Position numbers and translations under genes: made by a program. From Idiomarinaceae bacterium (lineage in GTDB: Bacteria > Pseudomonadota > Gammaproteobacteria > Enterobacterales > Alteromonadaceae), in the NCBI GenBank assembly GCA_002685255.1, contig NYWU01000003.1:113116-177115 (forward strand): a stretch of DNA of 64,000 nt, written 5' to 3'. Positions 16,183 to 25,804 of the stretch are shown here, one piece after another (the first letter of the stretch is position 1; each line of letters opens with the position of its first letter). The notes beneath the pieces are model-generated. The model had not been told where the DNA came from and did no database searches. It saw only the letters and a list, made by a program, of their open reading frames with translations.

Positions 16183-18339
16183 TTAGAATTGATAACTGAC
16201 CGATGCCGAGTAGTTAGCCGGTGCGCCGTAGAAACCCTGCGCCCAGTACAAGCTATTTAAATACTTCTCATCGGTCACGTTATAACCGTTGACACGCACA
16301 GCAAGTTTATCCGTCACCTGCCAGCTTGCCATCAACCCAAGTAAGCCATAAGACGGCTGGTGCGTCACGATAGTCTCACCTGCATTGTCATAGGCAGGAC
16401 CGACAGTGCCTTGCACACGAGAGGTCGCATCTTTCCACTGATAGGTCGCGCCAACACGTACGTCTGGCAAACTTTGGAACTGATAGGTCAGCGATGTTCT
16501 GAACATCTTTTCAGCCGTGTAATCCTCAACCAATTGATCACCATCAACATCAAACACGGTTGCCGACACTTGACCTTGCAGACCCGTGAAAAGTTCGCCC
16601 GCGAGCTCAAGCTCCACACCTTCGCTAGTAATACCCTCAGCCGCACGATAGACGGGTTCAAGTACGCCCGTTGACGGGTTTTCAGCGTCACCATCACCCA
16701 CCGCGAGGTTCTCTTGTTTAACGTGGAAATAAGCGGCACTCAGGAGTGCTTTATCACCAAACAGGTCGGCTTTAATACCAATTTCTGAGTTCTTACCTGT
16801 CAGGGGTTCCAAACGTTCGAAGTTACGGTTCACCTCAGACTGAGCAAGAAACGTTTCGGTATAAGAGGCGTAAGTGGTAATCGCGTCATTTACCGCATAC
16901 GTCACTCCGACATACGGGATAAACTGCGCGTCATCACGGGACTGATCAACGCCGTAGCCAACACCGTCGGTCTGAAAATCATTGTAGCGACCGCCGAGCA
17001 ATATTTTAAAGTCGTTGGTCAATGCTAATCGTGCTTGCGCGTAAACGGCTTTTTGCGTGTTATCGATAACACTTCCATCCCGTCCATCAGTAAACTCAGG
17101 GAACGGTGTATTACCATCCCAGTCGGCAAGTGAAGGCATAGCAGGGAAGCCATTACCGGTGTGGAAGTCGTACAGAGAAACATCAACATAATCTAAGCGC
17201 GAGTAGTTAGCGCCAACAACGACCTCGTGCAATTGGCCCCAAGCCTCAAAAGTACCATTGGCGTAAACATCAAAGGTATCTTGCTTGTCGTCTAAGTCGT
17301 ACTCACTGCCATACCCGACGAGACCAAGCCCCGTTTCAGGATCCAACCCGAGCTCAGCATCGCCGAGATAGGTGTAAAATAAAAGGCTATCTTCATCGGT
17401 ACGAACGCGGTTATACACTGCACGCAAGTTCCAGTTGTCGGATAATGCTGTTTCAACATCAATAAAGCTGCGGCTTTCGCTTACTTCCCACTGCGACCAA
17501 TCCGCCGCAACGTTGGTAGATTCATCATAATTTGTCGGCGTGCCATCACCGTAATAAAGCGTCAATGCGCCCCACATGTTGCCATCGGTATGGCTCTTAT
17601 GCTCGCTATGACCCACGGTCAACATGGTGTCGTCGGTTAGAGCAAAATCAAAAACACCGTAAAAGACCTTGGTGTCGTTTTCGTAACGGTCAAGATACGA
17701 CTCGCCATTATCCGCCGCTGCAACCACACGACCACGCACACGATCCGACAACTTGCCAGACGCGTCGATTTCTAAACGTTTGTTACTCCAAGAGCCCAGG
17801 CTACCCTCGACACTAATTTGTGTTTCCGAAGTTGGGCGTTTGCGCACCATGTTGACGGTGGCTGCGGGGCTACCGACACCGGTCATAATCCCGTTCGCGC
17901 CATGGATCACTTCAACGCGCTCGTATAAAGCCGTATCAATTCGTCCATGGGTGTTACTGTTCACGAGCGGCAAGCCAACGCCATCAATCTGAAAGTTATT
18001 CAGTTCAAAACCACGCGACGTATAGTAAATACGATCGGTTTCGACATTCTCAACGTTAACCGCTGAAGCACTGTTCAATACGGAGTTGATGTCATCCAGA
18101 CCAAAATCTTTGATTTGCTGCTGGTTAATAACCGTAATCGACTGCGGTGTTTCTTTTATCGTCAAACCGAGCTTCGTCGCACCTTCCGCTGAAGAAGACT
18201 TATAGCCCTCCTGCTTTTCACCAGTGATCTTTAGACGCTCAATCACCTGTTCAGTCTGTTGCGGTTCTTCCGCTACGGCATAGGTGCTTGTTAATGCACT
18301 CATCACGCACACAGCTAACAAAGATTTTTGCATTTTCAT
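16183..18339 (-). CDS. TonB-dependent siderophore receptor
   Basis: A 718-residue outer-membrane receptor. The signal peptide (MKMQKSLLAVCVMSALTSTYAVA) is followed by a TonB-box region, a plug domain (KETPQSITVINQQQIKDFG, YYTSRGFELNNFQIDGVG, GANGIMTGVGSPAATVNMVRKRP) and a 22-strand-type barrel ending in the aromatic YSASVSYQF needed for Bam insertion. The plug resembles hydroxamate/catechol ferri-siderophore receptors such as FpvA/FhuE. The ATG at 18339 follows a GAGG ribosome site, while the longer reading would need a TTG start. A weak Fur-like box lies about 40 bp upstream. Terminator at 16121-16159. Confidence 0.92.
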   Translation of the reverse strand: MKMQKSLLAVCVMSALTSTYAVAEEPQQTEQVIERLKITGEKQEGYKSSSAEGATKLGLTIKETPQSITVINQQQIKDFGLDDINSVLNSASAVNVENVETDRIYYTSRGFELNNFQIDGVGLPLVNSNTHGRIDTALYERVEVIHGANGIMTGVGSPAATVNMVRKRPTSETQISVEGSLGSWSNKRLEIDASGKLSDRVRGRVVAAADNGESYLDRYENDTKVFYGVFDFALTDDTMLTVGHSEHKSHTDGNMWGALTLYYGDGTPTNYDESTNVAADWSQWEVSESRSFIDVETALSDNWNLRAVYNRVRTDEDSLLFYTYLGDAELGLDPETGLGLVGYGSEYDLDDKQDTFDVYANGTFEAWGQLHEVVVGANYSRLDYVDVSLYDFHTGNGFPAMPSLADWDGNTPFPEFTDGRDGSVIDNTQKAVYAQARLALTNDFKILLGGRYNDFQTDGVGYGVDQSRDDAQFIPYVGVTYAVNDAITTYASYTETFLAQSEVNRNFERLEPLTGKNSEIGIKADLFGDKALLSAAYFHVKQENLAVGDGDAENPSTGVLEPVYRAAEGITSEGVELELAGELFTGLQGQVSATVFDVDGDQLVEDYTAEKMFRTSLTYQFQSLPDVRVGATYQWKDATSRVQGTVGPAYDNAGETIVTHQPSYGLLGLMASWQVTDKLAVRVNGYNVTDEKYLNSLYWAQGFYGAPANYSASVSYQF

Positions 18340-18378
18340 GGGGTTCCTCAAAATCAGCCTCGTTTAAGTGCGCATATC

Positions 18379-18397
18379 ATAAATGAAAACGATTCGC
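18379..18397 (-). promoter_or_regulatory. Weak Fur-like box upstream of receptor gene
   Basis: ATAAATGAAAACGATTCGC matches 11 of 19 positions of the Fur consensus by my count, 40 bp upstream of the receptor start. The match is modest, but the gene class makes iron control likely. Confidence 0.4.
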
Positions 18398-18501
18398 GTT
18401 TAAAGTTTAATTTACGTTTTATGCTGTAACGCTTTAAATAGCCAGATTCCGCCTAAAAATGCTATCGTTAGACCAAACTCACGTTGAATCACGCCTGCTA
18501 T

Positions 18502-19110
18502 ATGACAATCGATGGCTTGCCTTACTCACAAGCATGTGAAAACAACAAACAGCCTATTCTCGAGATATTGATCAGTGCTTTAGCCAACAGCCAGCGCGTT
18601 CTTGAAGTCGGCAGCGGCACGGGTCAACACGCGGTGTACTTTGCCGACCACCTGCCCCACTGCACTTGGCAGCCGACGGATCAAGCGCATTATCTGGCAG
18701 GACTGAATCAACGGCTCGATAAACAAGCCCCCTCTAATGTTTTGCCCCCACAAGTCTTTAATGTATTTGAGGATCTGCCCACCGGTGAGTTTGACGCCCT
18801 GTTTACTGCGAACACCTGCCACATTATGCCCGCGGCCGGCGTAGAGCGTTTATTTGCGTTGCTTAGTGCTGAGTTAAGCAGTATTCAAACCGTCTGTATT
18901 TACGGCCCATTCAACGAAGGTGGCGAGTTTACTTCACAGAGCAATCGCGCATTTGATGAAAAACTAAGGACGCGCGACCCCGAGATGGGCATTCGTGACA
19001 AAGAATGGATTCAAGATCTAGCTAGGCAGGCGGGCTTTACCCATGCGCAAAGCCACACCATGCCTGCTAATAATCAACTTTTGGAATTTCACAGAGGTAA
19101 CCTAAGCTGA
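18502..19110 (+). CDS. DUF938 SAM-dependent methyltransferase
   Basis: A 202-residue class-I methyltransferase of the DUF938 family. It opens with LPYSQACENNKQPIL, the family's signature, followed by the SAM-binding VLEVGSGTGQHAVYFA and FDALFTANTCHIMP. A longer reading from a TTG at 18484 exists, but the ATG at 18502 fits the family start. Substrate unknown. It sits between two siderophore-receptor genes; the placement is suggestive, but this family is found in many contexts, so a role in siderophore metabolism should not be assumed. Confidence 0.85.
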   Translation: MTIDGLPYSQACENNKQPILEILISALANSQRVLEVGSGTGQHAVYFADHLPHCTWQPTDQAHYLAGLNQRLDKQAPSNVLPPQVFNVFEDLPTGEFDALFTANTCHIMPAAGVERLFALLSAELSSIQTVCIYGPFNEGGEFTSQSNRAFDEKLRTRDPEMGIRDKEWIQDLARQAGFTHAQSHTMPANNQLLEFHRGNLS

Positions 19111-19143
19111 TTAACCATTAAATATTTCACTTTGCCTATTGAA

Positions 19144-19190
19144 AATAAGAATGATTATCAACTAAAATGAAAAACATAATCATTCTTATT
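19144..19190 (+). promoter_or_regulatory. Inverted pair of Fur-like boxes
   Basis: A perfect 15-bp inverted repeat, AATAAGAATGATTAT at 19144-19158 and ATAATCATTCTTATT at 19176-19190, separated by 17 bases. Each arm contains the AATGATTAT Fur core; the left arm plus three bases gives an 11-base exact match to the consensus centre. It lies 34-81 bp upstream of the receptor start at 19225, where a promoter is expected. Confidence 0.7.
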
Positions 19191-19224
19191 TACTGCTTAT
19201 TTAACGAGTAGGGCAAAATATCTA

Positions 19225-21354
19225 ATGAACATGTTTACTAAAAGCAGCATCGCATTAGCCGTTGCGAGCATCACACTCTCCTCTACCGCGTTCGCGCAAC
19301 AAGACACTGAAACGAAAAACTCAGATCCATCAGAAGACGTTTCTGAACATATTGAAATTACGGGCAGCCCGCTTGATCGCGCAACCACTGCAACCGGTTT
19401 ACCACTTACATTGCGACAAACGCCTCAGTCAATCTCAATTATCGATCGCACCTTTATCGACGGTTTTGCGTTAGACACCGTAGCCGATGTCATGCAGTTT
19501 GCACCGGGCATACAAGCACAACAGGCCGAGACTGACCGCTTTTTCTTCCGCTCGCGGGGCCGTGATGTGACTAACTTCCAGTTTGATGGTGTGCCTATCG
19601 CCTATAACAGTTTCTTTAGCGAAGCGCTCGCGGACTCGGTTATTTTCGAACGTGTTGAAATCGTGCGTGGAGCAACCGGCTTACTGACCGGTGCGGGCGA
19701 ACCCTCCGCTGCCATTAACCTGATTCGTAAGCGTCCAAAAGCCGAAGATGGCGGCTACGCGAGCTTAGGTATTGGTTCATGGAGCAATTACCGCTTTGAA
19801 GCCGATCACTCGCAGACCCTATCAGAGACGGGTAATGTCAAAGCACGTGTCGCAATGGCTTACGAGGAAGGCGACAGCTACGTTGACCTATCAGAAAAAG
19901 AAAACGCACAAATTTATGCGGTAGTAACCGCTGATCTAACCACTCAGACACGCTTAACCGCGGGTGCAGATTACAGTGAACGCAACCCAAAAGGCAGCAT
20001 GTGGGGCGCGCTACCTTTATTTTATTCGGATGGCACCCAAGCAGACGATCTGCCAGTAAGCACCACCACTGCATCTCCTTGGAACCGTTGGGATCGTGAA
20101 AGCACAAACGCGTTCGTACAAGTCGAACACGCCTTTGATAACGGCTGGGATGTTCAGTTTGATGTTGAGCGTCGAGAAGGCAAAATGGATGGCTACCTGC
20201 TCTACTTCTCGGGTTTTCCTGACAAAGAACCCGGCACAGGCCTTGGCACCTCGCCTAACCACTATGTCGCCGACCGTGAACAAACATCCGTGCGATTCTT
20301 AGCATCGGGGCCATTTGAGCTGTTTGGACGTGAGCACCAACTGACCGCAGGCGCCCTGCATTCAAAGCAAACCGTCGATTCGGTATCGTACGGCACGAAT
20401 GATCCTATTGTGGTTCCGAGCATCTTTGACTGGGGCAACGGTGTTGAACCCGTCGATTTTAACCAAACACCGAATTACAGCACCTTCGAGTCATATAAGC
20501 AGCAAGGTGTCTACGCGGCTGCACAACTCAGCCTGACTGACGAACTCACCACCATCATTGGTAATCGCTTAACGACTTACGAAACAACCGTGGAGTCCCC
20601 CTTCTCACCGAGCGACTTCAAGCACTCGGGTGTGAACACCCCGTACTTCGGCATTGTTTACGATATATCGGATATTATCTCGACTTACGCGAGTTACACA
20701 GAGATCTTCAAACCTCAAAGCGCGATTGATGCAAACTTTGAGTTGGTCGGTCCCGTCGAGGGCTCCAACAGCGAAATCGGTATAAAGGGCGACTTCTTTA
20801 ATGAAGCACTCACCGCTAGTTTTGCCGTTTACAAAGTTAAAGAGGATAACTTAGCCATTACTGACCCGGATGCCGCAGAACCATTACCGGGCACCAACAT
20901 TTATCCGTCAATAGGTGTTGCTGGTGCAGAAAGCGAAGGTTATGAGCTTGAACTAAACGGTAAACCCAACGACGCGCTAAACATCTTTGTTAGCTATACG
21001 CACAATGAGTCAACTGATCGTGACGGCTCGGATTATGCCCCGTTCTTGCCCGAAAACATGGTCAAAACGAGCGTACTATTCCAAGCGTCTGATGCGTTAA
21101 AAGTGGGTGTTAACGCGAATTGGCAAAGTGATATCTCAAACCCCGGCATTGGTCCTAATGGGGAGACATTTACTCAGGACAGCTATACCGTGGTTAATGC
21201 AATGGCAAGCTACCAACTGACACCTCAGTGGGACTTAAGCCTCAACGTCAATAACCTGTTTGACGAAAAATATTACTCAAGCATCGATTTTTATAATCAA
21301 GGCTTCTTCGGTGCGGAACGTAATTTTGAGCTGTCGGTGAAGTACGCTTGGTAA
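19225..21354 (+). CDS. TonB-dependent siderophore receptor
   Basis: A 709-residue outer-membrane receptor, a paralogue of the one at 16183-18339. A signal peptide (cleavage near STAFAQ) precedes a plug (RQTPQSISIIDRTFIDGF, FFFRSRGRDVTNFQFDGVP, GATGLLTGAGEPSAAINLIRKRP) and a barrel ending in FELSVKYAW with a terminal aromatic residue. It should import a ferri-siderophore using TonB-ExbBD energy. Two inverted Fur-like boxes upstream point to repression by iron. No siderophore synthesis genes are in the window, so the ligand may be a xenosiderophore. Confidence 0.93.
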   Translation: MNMFTKSSIALAVASITLSSTAFAQQDTETKNSDPSEDVSEHIEITGSPLDRATTATGLPLTLRQTPQSISIIDRTFIDGFALDTVADVMQFAPGIQAQQAETDRFFFRSRGRDVTNFQFDGVPIAYNSFFSEALADSVIFERVEIVRGATGLLTGAGEPSAAINLIRKRPKAEDGGYASLGIGSWSNYRFEADHSQTLSETGNVKARVAMAYEEGDSYVDLSEKENAQIYAVVTADLTTQTRLTAGADYSERNPKGSMWGALPLFYSDGTQADDLPVSTTTASPWNRWDRESTNAFVQVEHAFDNGWDVQFDVERREGKMDGYLLYFSGFPDKEPGTGLGTSPNHYVADREQTSVRFLASGPFELFGREHQLTAGALHSKQTVDSVSYGTNDPIVVPSIFDWGNGVEPVDFNQTPNYSTFESYKQQGVYAAAQLSLTDELTTIIGNRLTTYETTVESPFSPSDFKHSGVNTPYFGIVYDISDIISTYASYTEIFKPQSAIDANFELVGPVEGSNSEIGIKGDFFNEALTASFAVYKVKEDNLAITDPDAAEPLPGTNIYPSIGVAGAESEGYELELNGKPNDALNIFVSYTHNESTDRDGSDYAPFLPENMVKTSVLFQASDALKVGVNANWQSDISNPGIGPNGETFTQDSYTVVNAMASYQLTPQWDLSLNVNNLFDEKYYSSIDFYNQGFFGAERNFELSVKYAW

Positions 21355-21370
21355 GTTATCGTTTTAGTTA

Positions 21371-21406
21371 AAACCGTGCAGTGCGAATTCACACTGCACG
21401 GCTTTC
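21371..21406 (+). terminator. Terminator after receptor gene
   Basis: CCGTGCAGTG (21374-21383) pairs perfectly with CACTGCACGG (21392-21401) across an eight-base loop, 17 bases after the receptor stop, followed by CTTTC. It lies between convergent genes and may serve both. Confidence 0.7.
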
Positions 21407-21423
21407 AACGAGTGAGTAAACAA

Positions 21424-22443
21424 TTAAAACGCTAAACAAATCTTGCCAAAGTGCTTGCCCGACTCTTCGTAACGGAATGCGTCAGCCAGTTCTTCGAGAC
21501 CAAAGGTCTTATCGATAACTGGTTTCACGCCATTGGCCTCGAGCGCACGCACAAAGTCTCTCTGGTCACTGCAACTGCCCACGATAAGTCCCTGCAAACG
21601 CGCTTGCTTTGCCATCAACTTAGCCGTTGGTACTTCACCCGCACTGCCGGTTAACACGCCAATCAACGCGATATGGCCGGCAATCGCGACAGCATTGATC
21701 GACTGCGGTAACGTACCGGGGCCGCCCACCTCAATAACGTGGTCAACACCGCGTCCATCCGTCAGCTTACGAACCGTTTTACCCCACTCTGGGTCTTCTT
21801 TGTAGTTAATAAGATGATCGGCACCCAAAGCTTTATATTTCTCGAGTTTCTCGTTCGACGATGACGTCGCGAACACCGTCGCGCCCAGGCTCTTCGCGAG
21901 CTGGCACGCAAATACCGAAACACCGCCACTACCTAGTACCAACACCGAGTTGCCGGGTTTGATGCCGCCGTCGACGACCAACGCGCGCCAAGCCGTGAGA
22001 CCCGCTGTTGTCAGTGTTGCCGATTCGGCATGGCTATAACCTTTGGGTTGGTGAGTAAAGAAGTGCGCAGGACGCACGACCACTTCACGGGCATACCCAT
22101 CGATGCCATCACCGGGCGTTTGCTTAAAGTCGCCCACGGGCGCTGGACCACTTTGCCAGTAGGGAAAGAACGTTGAAACCACAGGGTCGCCCACAGCAAA
22201 CTCTTCAACACCCTCGCCCACGGCCTCGACAACACCCGCACCGTCTGACATCGGAATGCGCCCATCTTCGGTTGGAATAAACCCAGCGGCAACACCATAG
22301 TCATGAAAATTCAACGAGCTGGCTTTAACCCGCACGCGGATTTCTCCCGCCGCGGGCTGACCCGGGTCGTCCAGTTCAGTAACCTCGATATTATCTAAAC
22401 CAAAAGGGTCTTTGAGTTTTAGCGCCTTAATCTTGTCTGTCAT
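21424..22443 (-). CDS. MDR-family NAD(P)-dependent alcohol dehydrogenase/quinone reductase
   Basis: A 339-residue medium-chain dehydrogenase. The N-terminal catalytic domain has SSLNFHDYGVAAG and ISDGAGVVEAVGEG-like (PMSDGAGVVEAVGEG) motifs; the cofactor domain has LVLGSGGVSVFACQLAK (Rossmann GxGGVS) and TVFATSSSNEKLEKYKALGAD. The Cys ligands of the structural zinc are absent, which fits the quinone-oxidoreductase or zinc-free branch. Substrate unknown. It is convergent with the receptor gene and alone in its unit. Confidence 0.82.
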   Translation of the reverse strand: MTDKIKALKLKDPFGLDNIEVTELDDPGQPAAGEIRVRVKASSLNFHDYGVAAGFIPTEDGRIPMSDGAGVVEAVGEGVEEFAVGDPVVSTFFPYWQSGPAPVGDFKQTPGDGIDGYAREVVVRPAHFFTHQPKGYSHAESATLTTAGLTAWRALVVDGGIKPGNSVLVLGSGGVSVFACQLAKSLGATVFATSSSNEKLEKYKALGADHLINYKEDPEWGKTVRKLTDGRGVDHVIEVGGPGTLPQSINAVAIAGHIALIGVLTGSAGEVPTAKLMAKQARLQGLIVGSCSDQRDFVRALEANGVKPVIDKTFGLEELADAFRYEESGKHFGKICLAF

Positions 22444-22545
22444 CTCTTTAATCCTTTAACTGGGAGCCGTTCTCCATTGTAGTTTTCATCAACTGTATTG
22501 GATCACGAAAATCGCTCAAGGGAGTGACAAATACGTTGCTCAGAT

Positions 22546-23085
22546 TTAGAAGCTCGAACCCGGCTGCTGAAGAAATGCCAACTCCTCAGTGGTTGAGGAA
22601 CGCCCGAGTATCTCATTGCGATGCGGATACCGGCCAAACCTATCAATGATTTCTTTATGTTTTAACTCAAATTTGTAGTTGTTTTCTAATCCTGGCTGGT
22701 CAAACAACGCCACGGCTTGTTCGTGAATTAGAGGAGATTCGCTGTGCATATAAGGCATATACAAAAACGCTTTTTGATCATTAGTTAACAGATCATCAGC
22801 TCCTTGAGCGACCGCCTCTTGGGCTAAAACCAGCGCCATTGCATCTTGACTAAATGCCCGCGCCGAATCACGAAAAATATTACGTGAAAACTGATCCAAC
22901 ATAATAATCTCGGCGAGGCGCCCTTCTGCGCTCTCGCGCCAGCGCCAGCATTCTCCCTGTGCTGCGGCTTTTAGCGTATCGCCAAAGCGTTGCTTGATAG
23001 TATTGTCCAACGTATCACTTTTAGTGAACCAGTCTTTAGGCGTCAGTTCCGAAAACCAAAAGTCGATGACGGTCTGTGGGCTCAT
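22546..23085 (-). CDS. DUF924 family protein
   Basis: A 179-residue helical protein of the DUF924 family: VIDFWFSELTPKDWFTKS at the start, then IIMLDQFSRNIFRDSARAF and FLYMPYMHSESPLIHEQAVALF. The family has a TPR-like all-helical fold and no settled function. The ATG at 23085 is chosen because AGGAG lies seven bases before it; an earlier ATG at 23100 overlaps the AraC stop as ATGA. The pair is one operon with the AraC-type gene upstream. Confidence 0.82.
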   Translation of the reverse strand: MSPQTVIDFWFSELTPKDWFTKSDTLDNTIKQRFGDTLKAAAQGECWRWRESAEGRLAEIIMLDQFSRNIFRDSARAFSQDAMALVLAQEAVAQGADDLLTNDQKAFLYMPYMHSESPLIHEQAVALFDQPGLENNYKFELKHKEIIDRFGRYPHRNEILGRSSTTEELAFLQQPGSSF

Positions 23086-23096
23086 GGTTAAGCTCC

Positions 23097-23972
23097 TCAT
23101 TTAATGGGCAAATACACGTCGGTGATCATTTCACTCTCTGGGACGTCAGGGAAAAAACTTATCCGTTCAAAGTAAATCGGAAAATCTCTGATTTCATAAC
23201 CTGAATCCGCTAGCCATTGCGTGTACAAAAAGTTCACCACAATACCGATCGCGTCATCGCTACCCGTATGTCTCACTCGCGCACATTTGCCTGCAGGAAT
23301 AACACTATCGATAACACCATAGTCATTGGGTTCAGCAGACTGCTCTATGGAGCAACACAGATCAAATCGGTAGTCTTCCGGCGCCGTCGTATTGGGGTCA
23401 TCATACACCAAGTTGAACGTTCGACTCTTACTCGGTGGAAGTCGATTCAGCTTGCGCCACTCAATAAACTTTTGAATCGTTTGTCCCAACCGATTTGGGG
23501 CGCCACGATGTGGCATCACAGCAATTGCAATTTCATCAACCTCAACCACCTCGACATTAAAGTTATCGGTGTTACTCATTATGTTGTTCCTTAGCATTAA
23601 TATGGGGTCGTATTGAGCGTGCCAAGGAGCCCAGTTCGGTGTGTCCCGAAAATCGGACGGGCTTTTGTCAAAATACTTTTTAAACGCCCGCGAAAATGCC
23701 TCGTGACTCTCGTAGCCGTTCGCCAGTGCGATATCCAAAATACTGCCATTTTCTCTATAAGCGAGCTGATAAGCCGCCCGTTTAAGTCGCAGTAGCCGCA
23801 CGATCTTAATCACAGACATCCCAAAGAATGCCGAGCACTGGCGATGAAAATGGTATTTAGACAAATAGGCGTGCTGACATAACGCATTAACGTCAAGATC
23901 GGTATCAAGGTGTGTTTCTATGTAGTTGATCACTTCCAAAAACCGACCTTGATAGTTTGTCATACCGCACAT
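23097..23972 (-). CDS. AraC regulator with GyrI-like ligand domain
   Basis: A 291-residue regulator of the Rob/SoxS-like class. The N-terminal AraC DNA-binding domain at about 10-110 has two HTHs (VNALCQHAYLSKYHFHRQCSAFFG and SILDIALANGYESHEAFSRAFKKYF). A C-terminal GyrI-like domain (about 135-291: VEVVEVDEIAIAVMPHRGAP, IPAGKCARVRHTG) is expected to bind a small hydrophobic molecule. This architecture often controls drug or solvent responses. It overlaps the DUF924 gene by an ATGA junction, so that gene is a probable target or co-product. Confidence 0.88.
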   Translation of the reverse strand: MCGMTNYQGRFLEVINYIETHLDTDLDVNALCQHAYLSKYHFHRQCSAFFGMSVIKIVRLLRLKRAAYQLAYRENGSILDIALANGYESHEAFSRAFKKYFDKSPSDFRDTPNWAPWHAQYDPILMLRNNIMSNTDNFNVEVVEVDEIAIAVMPHRGAPNRLGQTIQKFIEWRKLNRLPPSKSRTFNLVYDDPNTTAPEDYRFDLCCSIEQSAEPNDYGVIDSVIPAGKCARVRHTGSDDAIGIVVNFLYTQWLADSGYEIRDFPIYFERISFFPDVPESEMITDVYLPIK

Positions 23973-24038
23973 TCCCCCCTCAGCAGGTCATCATTAAAAC
24001 CCAACTGAGGTTGTCAGGCTTGATTAAAATTGCTCAAT

Positions 24039-25178
24039 TCACAACGTTCGATTAACACGCTGTTGCCATAGCAGGTTGCCATCTAAACCGTGCAGCGTGA
24101 CACGGTATTCACCCTCATCAAGGTACAGTGGTCTTTTCTTATTGGCTTCCGATAAGACTCGATCAGCCACCACATCAGTACCCGCATAATAGGCTTGTAA
24201 AATGACGGCCGTACTCGGCGGCCAGCTATCCGTATCTGGGAGAAATGCCTCGCCTAGCAATCGTCGAAAGTAACTCGGGTTATCAGCGGGTGCCATGGGC
24301 ACGCGGATTTGGCTATCGACCGGTTGCACACTACCAACATTCAGTACGTTACCATCATTTGAATACGCGTAGGTTGTGGTTGGGCTTTCATCAACCGGTT
24401 CAAAAGCACAAGCGGTGGTATCAATGCTAAAGGTTTCATAACCATAGGTGTTATTCAAAAAATCGCCCAGCACACGATAAGTTGTTGAGTCAGGTCCTCG
24501 CAGCGGCGCTTCCCCGACATGCCCCCAGCCAGCAAACAGCACAAACTTAGCATCCTTGGGCGCTTTCTTAATTTCAGCGACAACATGCTCGGCTTGTTGC
24601 TTATCCCTAAACTCAAAGCGCTCTATAAAGCCTGCATCTTCAGGCGCTAACTTCTCTGCCTCATAACCAAACACCTCAAAACCCAATTCCTCGGCAGTTT
24701 TAATCAAGTTAGACATCATCGGTTCTTGAGAATAAAAGCCATCTTTACTCGTCTCGTTAGGCTCTAACGCCTCAAAACCAATATGAGTGAAACCTTGTGC
24801 TTTGAGCCACGGTAACCATGTCATCGTAAGCGTTCGTGATGCTGGATTAAAGTGGTTCTCGTTGATCATAAAAATCGATTCGTCAGCGAGCATCGACTTT
24901 ACCCTCGCTTCGCCGAAGATTTTTTCATAACCGCCAACGTCATTACAAAATGGCGCGTTAGAAAAACGCTGTATCAAGTCATAGGCTTTATCAGGACGTC
25001 CCATAATCGAGTAGACCTGCGCCAACATTTGAGGTTGCTCAGAAAACTGCGACAAGATGCCGTTCACCTCACCCTTTCTTAACTGCTCAGGAAATTGGTC
25101 GAGCGACACCTCGTTGGCGTTTATTGATGCCGTTAATAAAAAAGGTATGAGAGCCAGAAGTAGCGCTAATTTATTCAT
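24039..25178 (-). CDS. Exported EreA/ChaN-superfamily-like protein
   Basis: A 379-residue protein with a signal peptide (cleavage near SINANE). Conserved blocks resemble the erythromycin-esterase/ChaN/TIKI superfamily: IFMINENHFNPASR, HIGFEALEPN, an acidic ERFEFRDKQQAEHV helix, and FVLFAGWGHVGEAPL, whose Glu/His residues line the metal or active site in relatives. The C-terminal 80 residues look like a small beta domain. The protein is probably periplasmic. I assign only the superfamily; no drug-resistance role is implied. It stands alone. Confidence 0.55.
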   Translation of the reverse strand: MNKLALLLALIPFLLTASINANEVSLDQFPEQLRKGEVNGILSQFSEQPQMLAQVYSIMGRPDKAYDLIQRFSNAPFCNDVGGYEKIFGEARVKSMLADESIFMINENHFNPASRTLTMTWLPWLKAQGFTHIGFEALEPNETSKDGFYSQEPMMSNLIKTAEELGFEVFGYEAEKLAPEDAGFIERFEFRDKQQAEHVVAEIKKAPKDAKFVLFAGWGHVGEAPLRGPDSTTYRVLGDFLNNTYGYETFSIDTTACAFEPVDESPTTTYAYSNDGNVLNVGSVQPVDSQIRVPMAPADNPSYFRRLLGEAFLPDTDSWPPSTAVILQAYYAGTDVVADRVLSEANKKRPLYLDEGEYRVTLHGLDGNLLWQQRVNRTL

Positions 25179-25228
25179 GGTAAAGCCTAGTTTTTTGTTC
25201 TAATCACTATAAACGTATCACGTATCAA

Positions 25229-25594
25229 CTAAACCCAAACATCATTCGCCGCCGTTTTACTATCCTCTTCGTCGCCAGTATTTACCACGCCACGAGGTTC
25301 AATTAATAACACGTGAGCTTCATGCTCAGCATAGGGTTTGTGCTCGACGCCTTTGGGTACGACGTACATTTCACCCTCGGATAACTCAACATGACCATCT
25401 CTAAAGTCAATACGCAGCTTACCCGCAAGCACAATAAAAGTCTCATCAGTATCTTTATGATCATGCCAAACAAAGTCGCCCTGCAGCTTGACCACTTTAA
25501 ATTGATAGTCGTTCATCTCTGCAATGACCTTAGGCGACCACTGTTCGTTAAACAGACCTAGTTTTTCTTTAAAGTTGATAGCGTTGTGTGGCAT
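25229..25594 (-). CDS. Single-domain cupin
   Basis: A 121-residue cupin with both motifs: WHDHKDTDETFIVLAGKLRI (His/Glu metal ligands in the HxH...E pattern) and the second EMYVVPKGVEHKPYA (G...P...H). Small proteins of this kind are often metal-dependent isomerases or oxygenases, or sugar-binding sensors; the substrate is unknown here. The ATG at 25594 is chosen over one ten codons earlier because the upstream part is not cupin-like. No operon partner. Confidence 0.8.
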   Translation of the reverse strand: MPHNAINFKEKLGLFNEQWSPKVIAEMNDYQFKVVKLQGDFVWHDHKDTDETFIVLAGKLRIDFRDGHVELSEGEMYVVPKGVEHKPYAEHEAHVLLIEPRGVVNTGDEEDSKTAANDVWV

Positions 25595-25804
25595 GGGAAC
25601 CCTATTATTTTGCTTAATTCTCAACGAGTAGTATTTCAGAGACCAATAAAAGTAGCTAGCCGTTATTTCAGCATCACATAGCCCAACAATTGAGTTTGAT
25701 ATGTTCTATTTACATTAATGCCAAAGCGTTTATCGCGACTCATGTCGACAAAAAATACAAAACACTACATAATGCTACACTTTGTATATACTCAGGAAAA
25801 TGTA

